Assembly: GCA_020723305.1 (NCBI GenBank)
Contig: DYJC01000019.1
Location: 1-64,000, forward strand
Length of the DNA stretch: 64,000 nt
Reading direction: 5' to 3'
From: Desulfosudis oleivorans
GTDB taxonomy: Bacteria > Desulfobacterota > Desulfobacteria > Desulfobacterales > SURF-7
This document shows, piece by piece, positions 35,671 through 45,300 of this stretch (its first letter is position 1; every line of letters begins with the position of its first letter). The translations under genes were made by a program, and so were the position numbers. The notes beneath the pieces are model-generated. The model was not told the origin of the DNA. It worked only from the letters and a program-made list of their open reading frames with translations, and did not search any database.

Positions 35671-35707
35671 AAAAAAAAAGTCTATCCATAATGAATATGG
35701 GATAGAC
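35671..35707 (-). terminator. Intrinsic terminator of leader copy A
   Basis: On the minus strand GTCTATCC (35707-35700) pairs with GGATAGAC (35687-35680), followed by nine T (35679-35671). Confidence 0.85.
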
Positions 35708-35800
35708 GCATTTGTCTTTATCGCAATAATCGAACAGGTTCACACACCATTGTGTTTTACAATTCGATTCTACATTGGTTACTATCTGCTTCCAAAATAG
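35671..35800 (-). ncRNA. Leader element copy A with terminator (candidate riboswitch/attenuator)
   Basis: Second in transcription order and nearer the operon. Over ~118 bases it matches copy B closely, including non-stem bases such as ACACAATGG and GCGATAAAGACAAATGCG. A GATAG (minus strand, near 35787) can pair with CTATC in the 5' arm of the terminator, so an alternative fold could block termination. It ends in an intrinsic terminator followed by nine U, 85 nt before the gene start. I recognise no Rfam class. Confidence 0.6.
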
Positions 35801-35838
35801 AAAAAAAAACGTCTATCCATGATGATATGGGATAGACG
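35801..35838 (-). terminator. Intrinsic terminator of leader copy B
   Basis: On the minus strand CGTCTATCC (35838-35830) pairs with GGATAGACG (35818-35810), followed by nine T (35809-35801). Confidence 0.85.
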
Positions 35839-35920
35839 CATTTGTCTTTATCGCGATAATCGAACCATTAAACACTCCATTGTGTTTTACGGTTCGGTTC
35901 TAAATTTGGTCACTATCTAC
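35801..35920 (-). ncRNA. Leader element copy B with terminator (candidate riboswitch/attenuator)
   Basis: First in transcription order. Predicted parts: AGATAG (35918-35913), which can pair with CTATC of the terminator arm; a stem CGAACCGT/ATGGTTCG enclosing the hairpin AAACAC-AATGGA-GTGTTT; a conserved single-stranded AAAGACAAATGCG; then a terminator. Compared with copy A the outer stem changes from CGAACC/GGTTCG to CGAATT/TGTTCG, partly compensatory. The layout is that of a metabolite-sensing or protein-sensing attenuator. Confidence 0.6.
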
Positions 35921-35946
35921 TTTCTATTTAACAGCTTGTCAATATA

Positions 35947-35974
35947 TTTATACAATAATTTTCCGGCATCCCAA
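35947..35974 (-). promoter_or_regulatory. Predicted promoter of the Hdr/MetFV/GOGAT-like operon
   Basis: Minus strand TTGGGA (35974-35969), 16-bp spacer, TATAAA (35952-35947). It lies between the nadE stop and leader copy B and would start transcription just before the tandem leader. A TTGACA at 35942-35937 could form an alternative promoter with a weaker -10. Confidence 0.45.
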
Positions 35975-36022
35975 CAATTTCAATGCAATAAAAAATATTC
36001 GTGCCCGGAAAGGAGTTTCATT

Positions 36023-36865
36023 TTATCGGGAATCCTGAACAAGCGCCTCACGACCGATGCTTTGAGGATCTCTCCTTTTAAATTCAGACCGGATATGACG
36101 AACGATCACCGGATGATCCCTGTTTTCCTCTTCCCCCTTCAAATACCGAATCAAAATTTGATCAACCATTGTATAATCGGTAACACCGATCTGATCAAAA
36201 TCGCTGGTTGTAATCCCAAGACCATCCGTAGGCAAAGCGTCAATGCAAGCCTGAAGTGCATCGGCCTTTGATATTTCATTCCGGCTGCGATATTGATCTA
36301 CCAGGAATTGAGACAGACCATACACCTCTGTTTTCCATAGGTACTGGATAAATCCGTAATTTCCAACATCTCCGTGAAGCGTCCAGAAACCCAAAAGCAG
36401 CTCCGTATAGTTATCGGTTGATAACACCATTCCCTTTTCGTAGTGTGCAAGATCAAAAAGGTAAACCATCCGTAATCGTGCCTTGATATTTCCCCTTCTG
36501 ATTTTTTCATCATACGATTCCAAGTGCTTTCGATGGCTGTCCGACATCAGGTTTTTGTAGAGATTCTGAAAAGCAACCGTCAGATCCTCCTGTCGAAAAT
36601 GAGTACAGAAATTTTCACCGATTTTTCTTGCCCGTATGATTTCATGATCTGTATTGGTTTCAATGGGGATGCTTCTTCCGATCAGAGGCATTCCGGGAAA
36701 CTGTTTTACTATCTCGGAAGCGATCACACAGGTCAATGCGCTGTCAATACCTCCTGAAAGTCCGATCACCAGAGATTGAATCCCGGTATTCTTTTTCAGA
36801 TATTCTACGGCTGTGTCCAGAATATTGTCGTATATGGTCTTGTAGTTGGTTCGAATGGAAAACAT
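36023..36865 (-). CDS. nadE: NAD(+) synthetase, ammonia-dependent type
   Basis: A 280-residue N-type ATP pyrophosphatase with the P-loop SGGIDSALT near residue 38, the STDNYTELLLGFWTLHGDVG active-site segment, and no glutaminase domain. It converts nicotinic acid adenine dinucleotide, ATP and ammonia to NAD. AGGAG precedes the ATG. It is upstream of the amidotransferase operon but separated from it by a promoter and the tandem leader, so probably an independent unit. Confidence 0.92.
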   Translation of the reverse strand: MFSIRTNYKTIYDNILDTAVEYLKKNTGIQSLVIGLSGGIDSALTCVIASEIVKQFPGMPLIGRSIPIETNTDHEIIRARKIGENFCTHFRQEDLTVAFQNLYKNLMSDSHRKHLESYDEKIRRGNIKARLRMVYLFDLAHYEKGMVLSTDNYTELLLGFWTLHGDVGNYGFIQYLWKTEVYGLSQFLVDQYRSRNEISKADALQACIDALPTDGLGITTSDFDQIGVTDYTMVDQILIRYLKGEEENRDHPVIVRHIRSEFKRRDPQSIGREALVQDSR

Positions 36866-37022
36866 GATTCATCTCTCCTGCCTGGTAATCGTCATCCGGA
36901 TTATATGATCCATGGACGCATCTCTGAATTCATCCCTCCCAATATTTATACCATCTTATTTTTTTGAAATAAACTGTTTTTCATGGTAGTCTTGAAACAG
37001 GATAATATTTTAAGGAGTCTAT

Positions 37023-37496
37023 ATGCCCATTAACCTGATCGCTGCCATGTCCCTGAATCGCGTAATCGGAAAGAATAATAAAATTCCATGGAAAATCCCG
37101 GGAGAACAAAAATTGTTTCAGCGGATAACATTGAGTCACACCATTGTCATGGGAAGAAAAACATTTGAATCCATCGGCCACCCTCTGCCCGGACGCACCA
37201 ATATCGTATTAACCCATCAAAAAGGATATACCCTTCCCGGATGTATTGTCATCAATCATTTTTCAGAGGCAATTGAAGCTGCGGATCAAAAAAATATTTT
37301 TATCATCGGAGGGGGAAAAATATTCGAACTTTTTCTACCCTTTGCGGATCAAATATATCTGTCGATCATACAAAAAGAATTTGAGGGTGATGCTTATTTC
37401 CCTAGATTTTCCAGAGATGACTTTCAAGTCCTGAACGAAGAACAGATAGATGCGACTATCCCTTACACGTTTATTCATTTTAAAAAAAAGCATTAA
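37023..37496 (+). CDS. folA: Dihydrofolate reductase
   Basis: A 157-residue protein with the complete DHFR pattern: INLIAAMSLNRVIGKNNKIPWKIPGE at the start, MGRKTFESIGHPLPGRTNIVLT, and IIGGGKIFE. It reduces dihydrofolate with NADPH. AAGGAG lies five bases before the ATG. Its closeness to a THF-dependent C1 operon is suggestive, but it is on the opposite strand. A strong terminator follows. Confidence 0.95.
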   Translation: MPINLIAAMSLNRVIGKNNKIPWKIPGEQKLFQRITLSHTIVMGRKTFESIGHPLPGRTNIVLTHQKGYTLPGCIVINHFSEAIEAADQKNIFIIGGGKIFELFLPFADQIYLSIIQKEFEGDAYFPRFSRDDFQVLNEEQIDATIPYTFIHFKKKH

Positions 37497-37536
37497 CCTG
37501 AACCAAAGTACGAATTTTTCAGCTCAAATAAAAAAA

Positions 37537-37567
37537 GGGGTATCGGATTGATCCGCCCCTTTTTTTT
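37537..37567. terminator. Bidirectional intrinsic terminator
   Basis: GGGG (37537-37540) and CCCC (37556-37559) enclose CGGAT-TG-ATCCG, flanked by an A-run on the left and eight T on the right. It serves folA on the plus strand and the histone-like gene on the minus strand. Confidence 0.88.
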
Positions 37568-37595
37568 AGGTTATACCGTAACTGTAATTTTCAAC

Positions 37596-38027
37596 TTATT
37601 TTTTTACGTAAATACCTTTTGCTCCGCTCTTGATATCTCCCCGTTTTTTGGCCTTATAAACAAGGTTGGATATCTTTTTTGCATCATAACCTGTTTTGCT
37701 GATCAAGGTTTCAACATTAACCCCACTCTTGCTTTTCTGGATAATGTCAACAACGGTTTCAATAGCGGTTGAAGCATTCGCATCTTCTTTTGGATTTACT
37801 TTTTGATTTGAGGTTGTTTTCCTGGCTGGAGTTTTTTTCGATACTGCTTTCTTTTTTGACGGGGCTTTTTTTGCAACCGCTTTCTTGACATTCTTCTTTG
37901 TCACACTCTTTGAAGAGATTGCCGATTTTGCGGCTTTATCCAGCGCCTTCCCCAATTGTTCGACTTTGGACATAAGTCTTTGCAACTCTTTTTTAATCGC
38001 CATCAGGTTATCTTTAAGATTGTTCAT
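37596..38027 (-). CDS. Histone H1-like Lys/Ala-rich protein with C-terminal winged-helix-like domain
   Basis: Start at ATG 38027, with AAGGAGG upstream; 143 residues. A helical N-terminal region (1-45) is followed by a long Lys/Ala/Ser/Pro tail (about 50-90) like bacterial H1/Hc1 proteins. A C-terminal ~55-residue domain (STAIETVVDIIQKSKSGVNVETLISKTGYDAKKISNLVYKAKKRGDIK) fits a small winged-helix or DNA-binding fold. It is 26 bp downstream of HU on the same strand and is probably cotranscribed as a chromatin-protein pair. Confidence 0.75.
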   Translation of the reverse strand: MNNLKDNLMAIKKELQRLMSKVEQLGKALDKAAKSAISSKSVTKKNVKKAVAKKAPSKKKAVSKKTPARKTTSNQKVNPKEDANASTAIETVVDIIQKSKSGVNVETLISKTGYDAKKISNLVYKAKKRGDIKSGAKGIYVKK

Positions 38028-38053
38028 GGGTTCAGATTCCTCCTTTTCATTGC

Positions 38054-38329
38054 TTAAGGGTCTACTCTTTCTTTCAATTCTTTTCCACACTTAAAAAACG
38101 GCAGCTTTTTAGGTGATACTTTTACAATCGCTCCGGTTTTGGGATTTCTGCCTACATATGCTTTGTATTCCTTCACATAGAAAGAACACAAACCACGGAT
38201 TTCCACTCGTCCTCCTTCTGCTAAAGTATCCGCCATCCGATCAAAAAAAATGTCAACAATCGTTCCTGCTTCTGACTTTGAAATTCCGGCTTTTTCTTTG
38301 AGATTACTGATCAGTTCCATCTTGTTCAT
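38054..38329 (-). CDS. HU/IHF family DNA-binding protein
   Basis: A 91-residue protein with the HU fold: MNKMELISNLKEKAGISKSEAGTIVDIFFDRMADTLAEGGRVEIRGLCSFYVKEYKAYVGRNPKTGAIVKVSPKKLPFFKCGKELKERV, including the RNPKTG beta-arm. An IHF-like assignment is possible, but HU/IHF cannot be separated by eye. It has a strong predicted promoter about 100 bp upstream. Confidence 0.93.
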   Translation of the reverse strand: MNKMELISNLKEKAGISKSEAGTIVDIFFDRMADTLAEGGRVEIRGLCSFYVKEYKAYVGRNPKTGAIVKVSPKKLPFFKCGKELKERVDP

Positions 38330-38432
38330 CTGTCTATCTCCCGACTCAGGTATTCACTATTTATGTCAATTTGGGGTTTATCAATCGTTTCCTTATCTTC
38401 TGTACATGGTTATCATCTTTTTCGTTTTGACA

Positions 38433-38461
38433 ATATTATTTATATGTTGTCATTTTGTCAA
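38433..38461 (-). promoter_or_regulatory. Near-consensus sigma-70 promoter for HU gene
   Basis: Minus strand TTGACA (38461-38456), 17-bp spacer, TAATAT (38438-38433). This predicts a 5' leader of roughly 95 bases before the HU start codon. Confidence 0.75.
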
Positions 38462-38593
38462 GCGATTACCGAATAATATTGATGGATTAAATTTTTTTCT
38501 CCCCCTTCCCTTGCATACGACTTCTGCTGAAATCAGTATAAACCCTTGCCGGTAAAGCCTTTGCCTTGAAGATGATAAAGAAGGAATGCTGGA

Positions 38594-39412
38594 TCAGGTT
38601 CCTGAAAAATTCGGTTTTCTCTTCTCGGTGAATGCAGTAACCGCCTCGAAAAGATCGTTTGACGGAATGATATTGGAGCTCATGGAAGCAACATACTTTA
38701 GTCCATCCTCAACTGTTTTTCCAATACCATAATTCAGAACATCCTTTGCTGCCATCACAGCCAGAGGAGAACATCCGGCGATCTCATGGGCCATTTTTTC
38801 AGCCTCCTGAAAAAGGGTGTCCTTATCCGGATATACATGGTTCACAAGGTTAACCTCTTTTGCATATTGCGCATCAATATCCTTTGCAGTAAAGGCCAGC
38901 TCCCGTGCAATGCCCTGCCCTACTATATTCGGAAGACGCTGCAGTACGCCTACATCTGCAACAAAACCCACCTTTGCCTCTCGTAAAGAAAATGAGGCTG
39001 TTTCCGTGCAAAGTCTGATATCACAGGCGGTAATCATATCCAGACCGGCTCCAATACATTTTCCATGCACAGCGGCGATGATGGGTTTCCTGCATTTTTC
39101 AAGACAGGTCAATCCATCCTGCAATTTATATATTTTCTTCAGCAACTGAAGTTTCAAACCACCCATCTGCTCCTTAACCATGAGCTCAGGAAGTTCGGGC
39201 ATCATCCCAATCAGATCGATCCCTGCACAAAATATGGGTGCTTTTGAAGCAACAATCACCACCCGGATATTGTCATCTTCATCCATATCTGCGCAGATTG
39301 GGATTAATTCCTCCCAAGCAGGCGGATGCATGGCATTCAATTTTTCCGGCCGATTCAGATATACCCAGGCTATAGGTGGTTTTTTTTCCACTAAATAGTA
39401 TTGATAATCCAT
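38594..39412 (-). CDS. Enoyl-CoA hydratase/isomerase family protein
   Basis: A 272-residue crotonase-fold protein: RPEKLNAMHP near the start, APIFCAGIDL oxyanion-hole segment, then HGKCIGAGLDMITACDIRLCTE, the second oxyanion motif. One acidic catalytic position of classical hydratases appears in EAKVGFVADVGVLQRLP, where the aspartate of V-A-D-V-G fits the dienoyl-CoA isomerase branch. GGAG precedes the ATG. Beta-oxidation or anaerobic aromatic/fatty-acid degradation is likely; substrate unknown. Confidence 0.88.
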   Translation of the reverse strand: MDYQYYLVEKKPPIAWVYLNRPEKLNAMHPPAWEELIPICADMDEDDNIRVVIVASKAPIFCAGIDLIGMMPELPELMVKEQMGGLKLQLLKKIYKLQDGLTCLEKCRKPIIAAVHGKCIGAGLDMITACDIRLCTETASFSLREAKVGFVADVGVLQRLPNIVGQGIARELAFTAKDIDAQYAKEVNLVNHVYPDKDTLFQEAEKMAHEIAGCSPLAVMAAKDVLNYGIGKTVEDGLKYVASMSSNIIPSNDLFEAVTAFTEKRKPNFSGT

Positions 39413-39495
39413 CTTTTTTCTCCTTAACGATATAATAAAACAGTTTGGCTTTCATTCAGTTACTCTTGAAACCAAAATGAAGGAATGAAGACCAT

Positions 39496-39648
39496 CTATT
39501 TTTGAACTTCTCCCGTAACTGTTTCAGGACTTACTTGGATATGCTCCGTATAAATAACGTGAGCAGTTTTGGTTGCCAATGCAATCAGGTATATCGTAAT
39601 GATCACGACTACAATGATATGAAATTTTTCTTTGATCTTTTCAATCAT
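39496..39648 (-). CDS. Small single-helix membrane protein
   Basis: ATG at 39648 with AAGGA upstream gives 50 residues: a short basic N-terminus, one hydrophobic helix (residues ~10-30) and a polar tail. No family recognised. It lies 83 bp beyond the enoyl-CoA hydratase start on the same strand and may precede it in one transcript. Confidence 0.5.
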   Translation of the reverse strand: MIEKIKEKFHIIVVVIITIYLIALATKTAHVIYTEHIQVSPETVTGEVQK

Positions 39649-39840
39649 GGCCTGTTCCTTGTTTGTTGTTGTCAATCGAATTGTCGAACAATCGAGTGAC
39701 TGTCCGAAGTTCAATAAATCATTTCATATACATAAACCGAACCGGTATTTTTATCAAGTGATCGGTTTAAACAGGTACACCCCGACATACTCTTTCTGAT
39801 AACAAACATCGTTTGCGAATTCAAGTGAATGTAAATAAAA

Positions 39841-39880
39841 AGAGGTGCATCACCATTGTCAACTCATGTGATGCACCTCT
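39841..39880 (-). terminator. Strong intrinsic terminator after porin gene
   Basis: AGAGGTGCATCAC (39841-39853) and GTGATGCACCTCT (39868-39880) form a perfect 13-bp stem; the minus-strand transcript then reads TTTTATTT. It ends the PstS-like/porin unit. Confidence 0.85.
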
Positions 39881-39909
39881 TTCAGAAAGGTAAAAGAGGT
39901 CAATTGAAC

Positions 39910-41397
39910 TTAAAAACTGTATGTGACCTTTGCGGCTCCCAGATACCAGTCTTCTTCATACTGGCTGCCTGCAACACCGCCGATTGGATCCGGATTGTCC
40001 GCCCCATAGATTACGGCCGTGCCGTTCATTACATGGCCTTCCAGTTTCAATACCCAGTTTTCATTAATATCAAAACGGGTAGTCAGACAATAATCTTTAG
40101 ACCAGGCACGATGCTTAGGTTCCAAACCTCCATAGTTTACATACCTTGTCTCTCCATCTTTATCATCCTTGTTCCGGTAATATTCGGAATAATAAAGTCC
40201 CAATTCAAACCAGTACGTAAACCGATAGGAAAGGCTTCCGTAATATCCGACTGCGTCAAACTCAGGAACGTTCAGCATGCCTGCTGGTGTTCTGTAATAA
40301 TCTTTCCAGATCGTATTTTGAATATTCACATTATATGTTGTCTGCATATATTCTGCCGCAACAATCAGGTTTCTCCAGGTATACTCCATGGAACCGGTCA
40401 GTGTTCTGGCTCTCACTTGGAATAAAGTGGGATACGTCTCTGTTACAGTTCCCCCCAACCCGGAAGTTGTATTGTTATTCACATCCGTATAAAAGGCTCC
40501 TAAACCAGCGGCATCAAGCTGTGTCAGCGCAGCTTGATAAGCTTGCTGAGTTGGCGTTAACAATGAAGCTGGAACACCTCTTAATGGCACCAACTGTTGA
40601 TAAGCTGCCGCATCACTTCTTATTGCATTTAGATCGATGTATGTGTTTGCGGCTGCCTTAAAATCGTAACCCCAAAAGGTTCCACCGATAACCAGGCCGT
40701 CGAGCGGTGTATTCCACTTTACTGAATCTGAGAAAGTTTCATCCACATTCACAGAGTCTAATTCAACGTCCGTAATGTGGTAATATTTCTTTAATCCACC
40801 CGGAATCTGATCTTTTAACAATTTTGCCGGCCCACCGGTAACAGGCATATTCATGGAACCATACTGCAAGTCATAAGAAAAAGAACCAGCCTTGTTTGCG
40901 GGAATTTCACCGTACATCCCGGCGCCCTGAATCAGAGCGGAAGTTTCCCGCCAGGCTTCGTTGTAAACACCTTGGGGGAGAAAGATGGGTGTACGGAGCA
41001 TATCCACGTCACGGGATTCATTGTATAGTCCGTTAACCCACTTCATATTACCGGCGCGTACGCCCATCCAGTCACGCCATCTATAGTCGGCGATGGCCCA
41101 GTCAAGTACCACGTCGTTGTTTCCGATGGTTCCCATGTCACGGGCAAAAAACTGGACACCCAGACGAAGTTTTTCCGTTACATCACTGGAAAAGTTGATG
41201 CCCATTTCATTAAACTGGGTTGTCCCTTTTTCCGTATCGGCAAAAAAGTTGTTTTCATCACTTTGAAGGTAACCCTGAGAAATAAAACCATGCATTTCGA
41301 TACCGCCTAAATCATCAAATTCCATAGCCTGAACCTGGTTTGCTAACCCAGACAGGACAATAATCATGACAAGAAATAATTTTTTCATAATATTCAT
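39910..41397 (-). CDS. Outer-membrane porin-like beta-barrel protein
   Basis: Start ATG 41397 behind GAGGAGG; 495 residues. The signal peptide (MNIMKKLFLVMIIVLSGLANQVQA) is followed by alternating-strand sequence rich in Trp/Tyr and ending TYSF, the C-terminal aromatic expected for BAM insertion. The opening GIEMHGFISQGYLQSDENN is seen in DUF1302-like or alginate-export-type barrels of deltaproteobacteria. Substrate unknown. It follows a PstS-like exported protein gene, so the pair may act together in uptake. Confidence 0.8.
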   Translation of the reverse strand: MNIMKKLFLVMIIVLSGLANQVQAMEFDDLGGIEMHGFISQGYLQSDENNFFADTEKGTTQFNEMGINFSSDVTEKLRLGVQFFARDMGTIGNNDVVLDWAIADYRWRDWMGVRAGNMKWVNGLYNESRDVDMLRTPIFLPQGVYNEAWRETSALIQGAGMYGEIPANKAGSFSYDLQYGSMNMPVTGGPAKLLKDQIPGGLKKYYHITDVELDSVNVDETFSDSVKWNTPLDGLVIGGTFWGYDFKAAANTYIDLNAIRSDAAAYQQLVPLRGVPASLLTPTQQAYQAALTQLDAAGLGAFYTDVNNNTTSGLGGTVTETYPTLFQVRARTLTGSMEYTWRNLIVAAEYMQTTYNVNIQNTIWKDYYRTPAGMLNVPEFDAVGYYGSLSYRFTYWFELGLYYSEYYRNKDDKDGETRYVNYGGLEPKHRAWSKDYCLTTRFDINENWVLKLEGHVMNGTAVIYGADNPDPIGGVAGSQYEEDWYLGAAKVTYSF

Positions 41398-41480
41398 TAT
41401 TCGGCCTCCTCGTTTCACTTCTTTGACTCCTGAAAATACTTTGATCGGAGTTATATGTCCATAGGGAATTGTCATTTTTT

Positions 41481-41924
41481 TTAAAATTGAATCGTAAGAA
41501 CTTTTATATCGTCTGTAATCTGGCTGGTAGAAGCATAACCGACCGCACCCTTGGTACCTGCAACAAATTCGAGCATGTCTTTCTCTGTTTGAAAAGATTT
41601 TGGTATTCTGCTCTTTCCAGTAAAGATTTGCTTTTTCCAGTACCGTGAGTATTGTTCCGGTGTTCTTTTGATAAATTTTTTCAAAAATGCCTTATGGATT
41701 TCATCACCATTCGGAAGCGTCGCAAAATTTATCTTCTGATTATCATTCCAACTCGTTACTTTCCCGATGAAAATATTTTTTACATCTTCTTCTTTCAATG
41801 AATCTGCCGATACGCTTTTATTTGTTATAATTACAACATCATCCGCACCTCCTGTACACGGAAATAAAAGAAAAATTCCGACAATAAAAGCCGTTACTAA
41901 TCCTGTGATTTTATGAAAATTCAT
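41481..41924 (-). CDS. Small PstS-like periplasmic phosphate-binding-type protein
   Basis: A 147-residue exported protein with signal peptide (residues 1-27) and GGGAGAG ribosome-binding site. The mature part matches the short PBP-like (phosphate ABC substrate-binding) family: VIITNKSVSADSLKEEDVKNIFIGKVTSWNDNQKI and GTKGAVGYAS. It is half the length of PstS, covers one lobe, and no pst permease is nearby. Ligand unproved. The porin gene follows 83 bp later. Confidence 0.82.
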   Translation of the reverse strand: MNFHKITGLVTAFIVGIFLLFPCTGGADDVVIITNKSVSADSLKEEDVKNIFIGKVTSWNDNQKINFATLPNGDEIHKAFLKKFIKRTPEQYSRYWKKQIFTGKSRIPKSFQTEKDMLEFVAGTKGAVGYASTSQITDDIKVLTIQF

Positions 41925-42389
41925 AATTGCTCTCCCTGTCTGCCTGATTGTTGATACGACAAAAAAAAATTGAATCCATCACAAACAACGCCTGCATCCA
42001 CCACACTTGTTTCTGACTTTTACTTTTTATATCGAACCCCTAACACGATATAAAGTGGATGTAAATATAAAAAACCACATTATAATGTATGTCTTATAAA
42101 AATTCTTTAAAAGGCTTTTCTGAAAATAACGATGGTTCAGGAAAGCGGACAGGAAGGGTATTAAATTAGAGATAAAGCGATTACCTGTTGTCCGGGGTTC
42201 TTTCCTTGCCTTGTTAAAAAACCTGTGATAATACCTAAAAAAAGAGCAGTGCATATTAAAATTAACAATTTCGAAAAGTTAGCCAAAAAGTTCGTTCTTA
42301 CCATTCATGACGATGAATCATGATCGATAATAATCGCGGCTGACATGTCTTATTCAATACTATTATCCTATTTTTACAAGAGGTTGGAT
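41925..42389. other. Divergent intergenic region
   Basis: AT-rich 465-bp stretch between the PstS-like gene (minus) and the TPR gene (plus). A 75-codon minus-strand frame at 42027-42254 lacks coding character. TATAAT-like hexamers occur on both strands around 42078-42084, so divergent promoters are likely here, but no -35 partner is convincing. Confidence 0.5.
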
Positions 42390-45300
42390 ATGATCAGATA
42401 TTTTTCAGTACTCGCTGTTTTTTTTACAGTCTTTCATATCACGTTTTTTCATGCAAACATCTCGCAGGCGCAAACGGAAAAACAGTTAACTGCAAAAGAC
42501 TGGCTGAAACAAGGTATTCTCATGGGGAAAAAAGGGAATTTTGATCAAGCCATAGAATGTTTCAACCGATCTCTGGAAATAAACCCCCGCCTGGATAAAG
42601 CATATCAAAATCGGGGAATCGCATGGAGTAAAAAAGGAAATTTCAAACGTGCCATCGCGGATTTTAACATGGCACTGGAAATCAATCCGAGAAATACGGC
42701 CGTTTCCCACTATAAACGAATTGCATTGGAGGATCAAAAAAAAGAAGCCCCTGCCGTCAAACCAAATGAAGAACTCAATGTTGAGGACTGGTTTGAGCAA
42801 GGAGTCGCTTTTCATCAGAAAAATGATTTTCAAAATGCCATTACCGCCTTGAGCGTTGCCATTGATATCGCGCCTCTATCTGCAAAAGCCTATCGGGAAA
42901 GAGGAGTTGTCTGGGATAAAAAAGGGGATTACAAGCAGGCAATCAACGATTACAGCAAGACCCTGGAAATCGATCCTCAAGACAGTAAAATCTACTGCTA
43001 CCGTGGGGTTGCAAAAGATAAACTGGGTGAACTGGATCAAGCTATTGAAGACTACAATCAGGCATTATCCATCAACCCAAAATATGTTGAGGCCTATACA
43101 TACCGAGGGATTGCATGGTTCAAGAAGGGGGATTTTGATCAGGCGATTGAGGATTACAGCAAGGCCATCTCCATCAACCCTGAATATGATGATGCCTATA
43201 GTTTTAGAGGACTGGCATGGATCAAAAAAGGGAATGCGGAAAAAGCTCTCATCGACTACAAAAAAGCGATTCAGATCAATCCCAATGCCGCAAAAGCGCT
43301 TAATTTCAGAAGCCTTGAGTTGGGAGAAAAGGGTGACATGAACCGCGCTGTCAAGGATATAAACACCGCCCTAACCATCCATCCGAAAGTTGAACAGGAG
43401 AGTAAGGAAAAAAAAGTTGCAAAATCATCTCAAGAAAGCCTTTCAGCCGGTGACTTGGTCGGGATCGGGATAGCCAAATTCGAAAAAGGCGATTACGACG
43501 AAGCCCTGACAATCTTTAATCAGGCACTTTCCATTAATACGTTGCATCCGGATGCATTGATCTACAGGGGAATGGTCTATATACAAAAAGGCAAATATAA
43601 CGATGCCATTGCGGATTTGGATAAAGTGATTTCCATCCAACCACGTTCCTATCCGGCCAATTTGCAGCTTGGAATTGCATGGGCGAAGAAAAAAGACCAT
43701 GCAAAAGCCATTGATCATTTCAGTAAAGCGCTTCAGGAAAATCCGGATTCCCCAGAAGCGTATACGTATCGGGGATCGAGCTTTGCTGAGCAGGATGATC
43801 CGGATCGCGCCATGAAGGACTATGATCAAGCGCTATTGATCGACCCACTCTATACACAAGCATTAACGCAAAGAGGAATTCTCTGGGGGAAGATGGGTGA
43901 TCTGGATAAGGCTGTATCGGATTACAACAAGGCGCTTTCCATCAGCCGAGGAGATACGGTTGAAAAAACAACGGTCATTCCTGCCCAGAACAAAGAGGTT
44001 TCTTCGGCGGTTGAAAAAACTACGGTCATTCCTGTCCAGAACAAAGAGGTTTCTTCGGAGCAGGCAAAAAACGCTTTTAATTCAGGAATTGCATCGGGGA
44101 AAAAGGGTGATCTGGATGATGCAGTCAAACAGTTTACCAAAGCAATCGAAATCGATCCTACTTTTTCAAAAGCGTATTTCAACCGCGGAATGTTGCTCAG
44201 TCAAAAGGAAAACCATATTCAGGCGATCGAAGATTTTACGAAAGCCATTGATATCCAACCTCAGTATTCAAAAGCGTATGTTGAAAGAGGAATCGCACGG
44301 AACAAATTAAACGATTATGAACAGGCGATCACTGACTTCAACAAGGCAATCGAGTTATCTCCAAAGTCTGATGATGCCTATTTCAACAGGGGTTTTTCCT
44401 ATCAGAAAAAAGATAATCCGGAACTGGCCTTAACGGACTTTAATAAGACGATCTCCATCAACAGGAGATACCCGGAGGCATACAACCAGCGAGGAATTAT
44501 TTTAAATAAAAATGGCGATTTCACAGCGGCTCTTGAAGATTATAATACCGCGATTGAGTTGAAACCGGAATATGGTGCTGCCTATTTTAACCGGGGATTT
44601 CTTCACCTTGGTCAAAACTCACTGGATAAGGCGATTGATGATTTTTCCCGGGCCATTGAGCTGTCTCCGACACTTGCCATATCCTATATCCAGAGAGGTG
44701 TTGCATGGAATAAAAAAGGGAAATTCGATGCAGCTCTCGCGGACATTAACAAAGGCCTTGAATTAACCCCCGAGGATCCTGAGGCTTATTATAACAGGGG
44801 TGTTATTTTCAGTGAAAAAAAGAATTATGAACGTGCCCTGATGGATTTCAGCACAGCCCTGAAAATCAATCCCGATTATGCGGAAGTATACAACAGCAGA
44901 GGGGATATCTTTAGTGAAAAAAATGATACAACAAGAGCAATGAAAGATTTCAACATTGCCCTGAAACTGAATCCGAATTTTGCAGATGCCTATTGCAACC
45001 GGGGTATTCTCTGGAGCCGAAAAAATAATGATGATAAAGCCTTACTGGATTTCAACAAGGCCATTTCCATTGATCCCAACCTTTCAAAAGCATATTATCA
45101 CAGAGGTATAGCCCTGAACAGCAAAGGGCTCTACTACCCGGCTATTGCGGACTACAATAAAGCCATACAATTGAATCCACAATTCTCAAAAGCATATAAT
45201 CAACGAGGCATCGCATGGGATAATAAAAATAATCTGAAACAGGCGATTGAAGACTATACAAAAGCCCTGGAAATCGACCCGAAATATGCTGCCGGATACT

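Noticed and set aside
42027-42254. 75-codon minus-strand frame
   Set aside because: Composition fits AT-rich noncoding DNA, and it lacks a ribosome-binding site.
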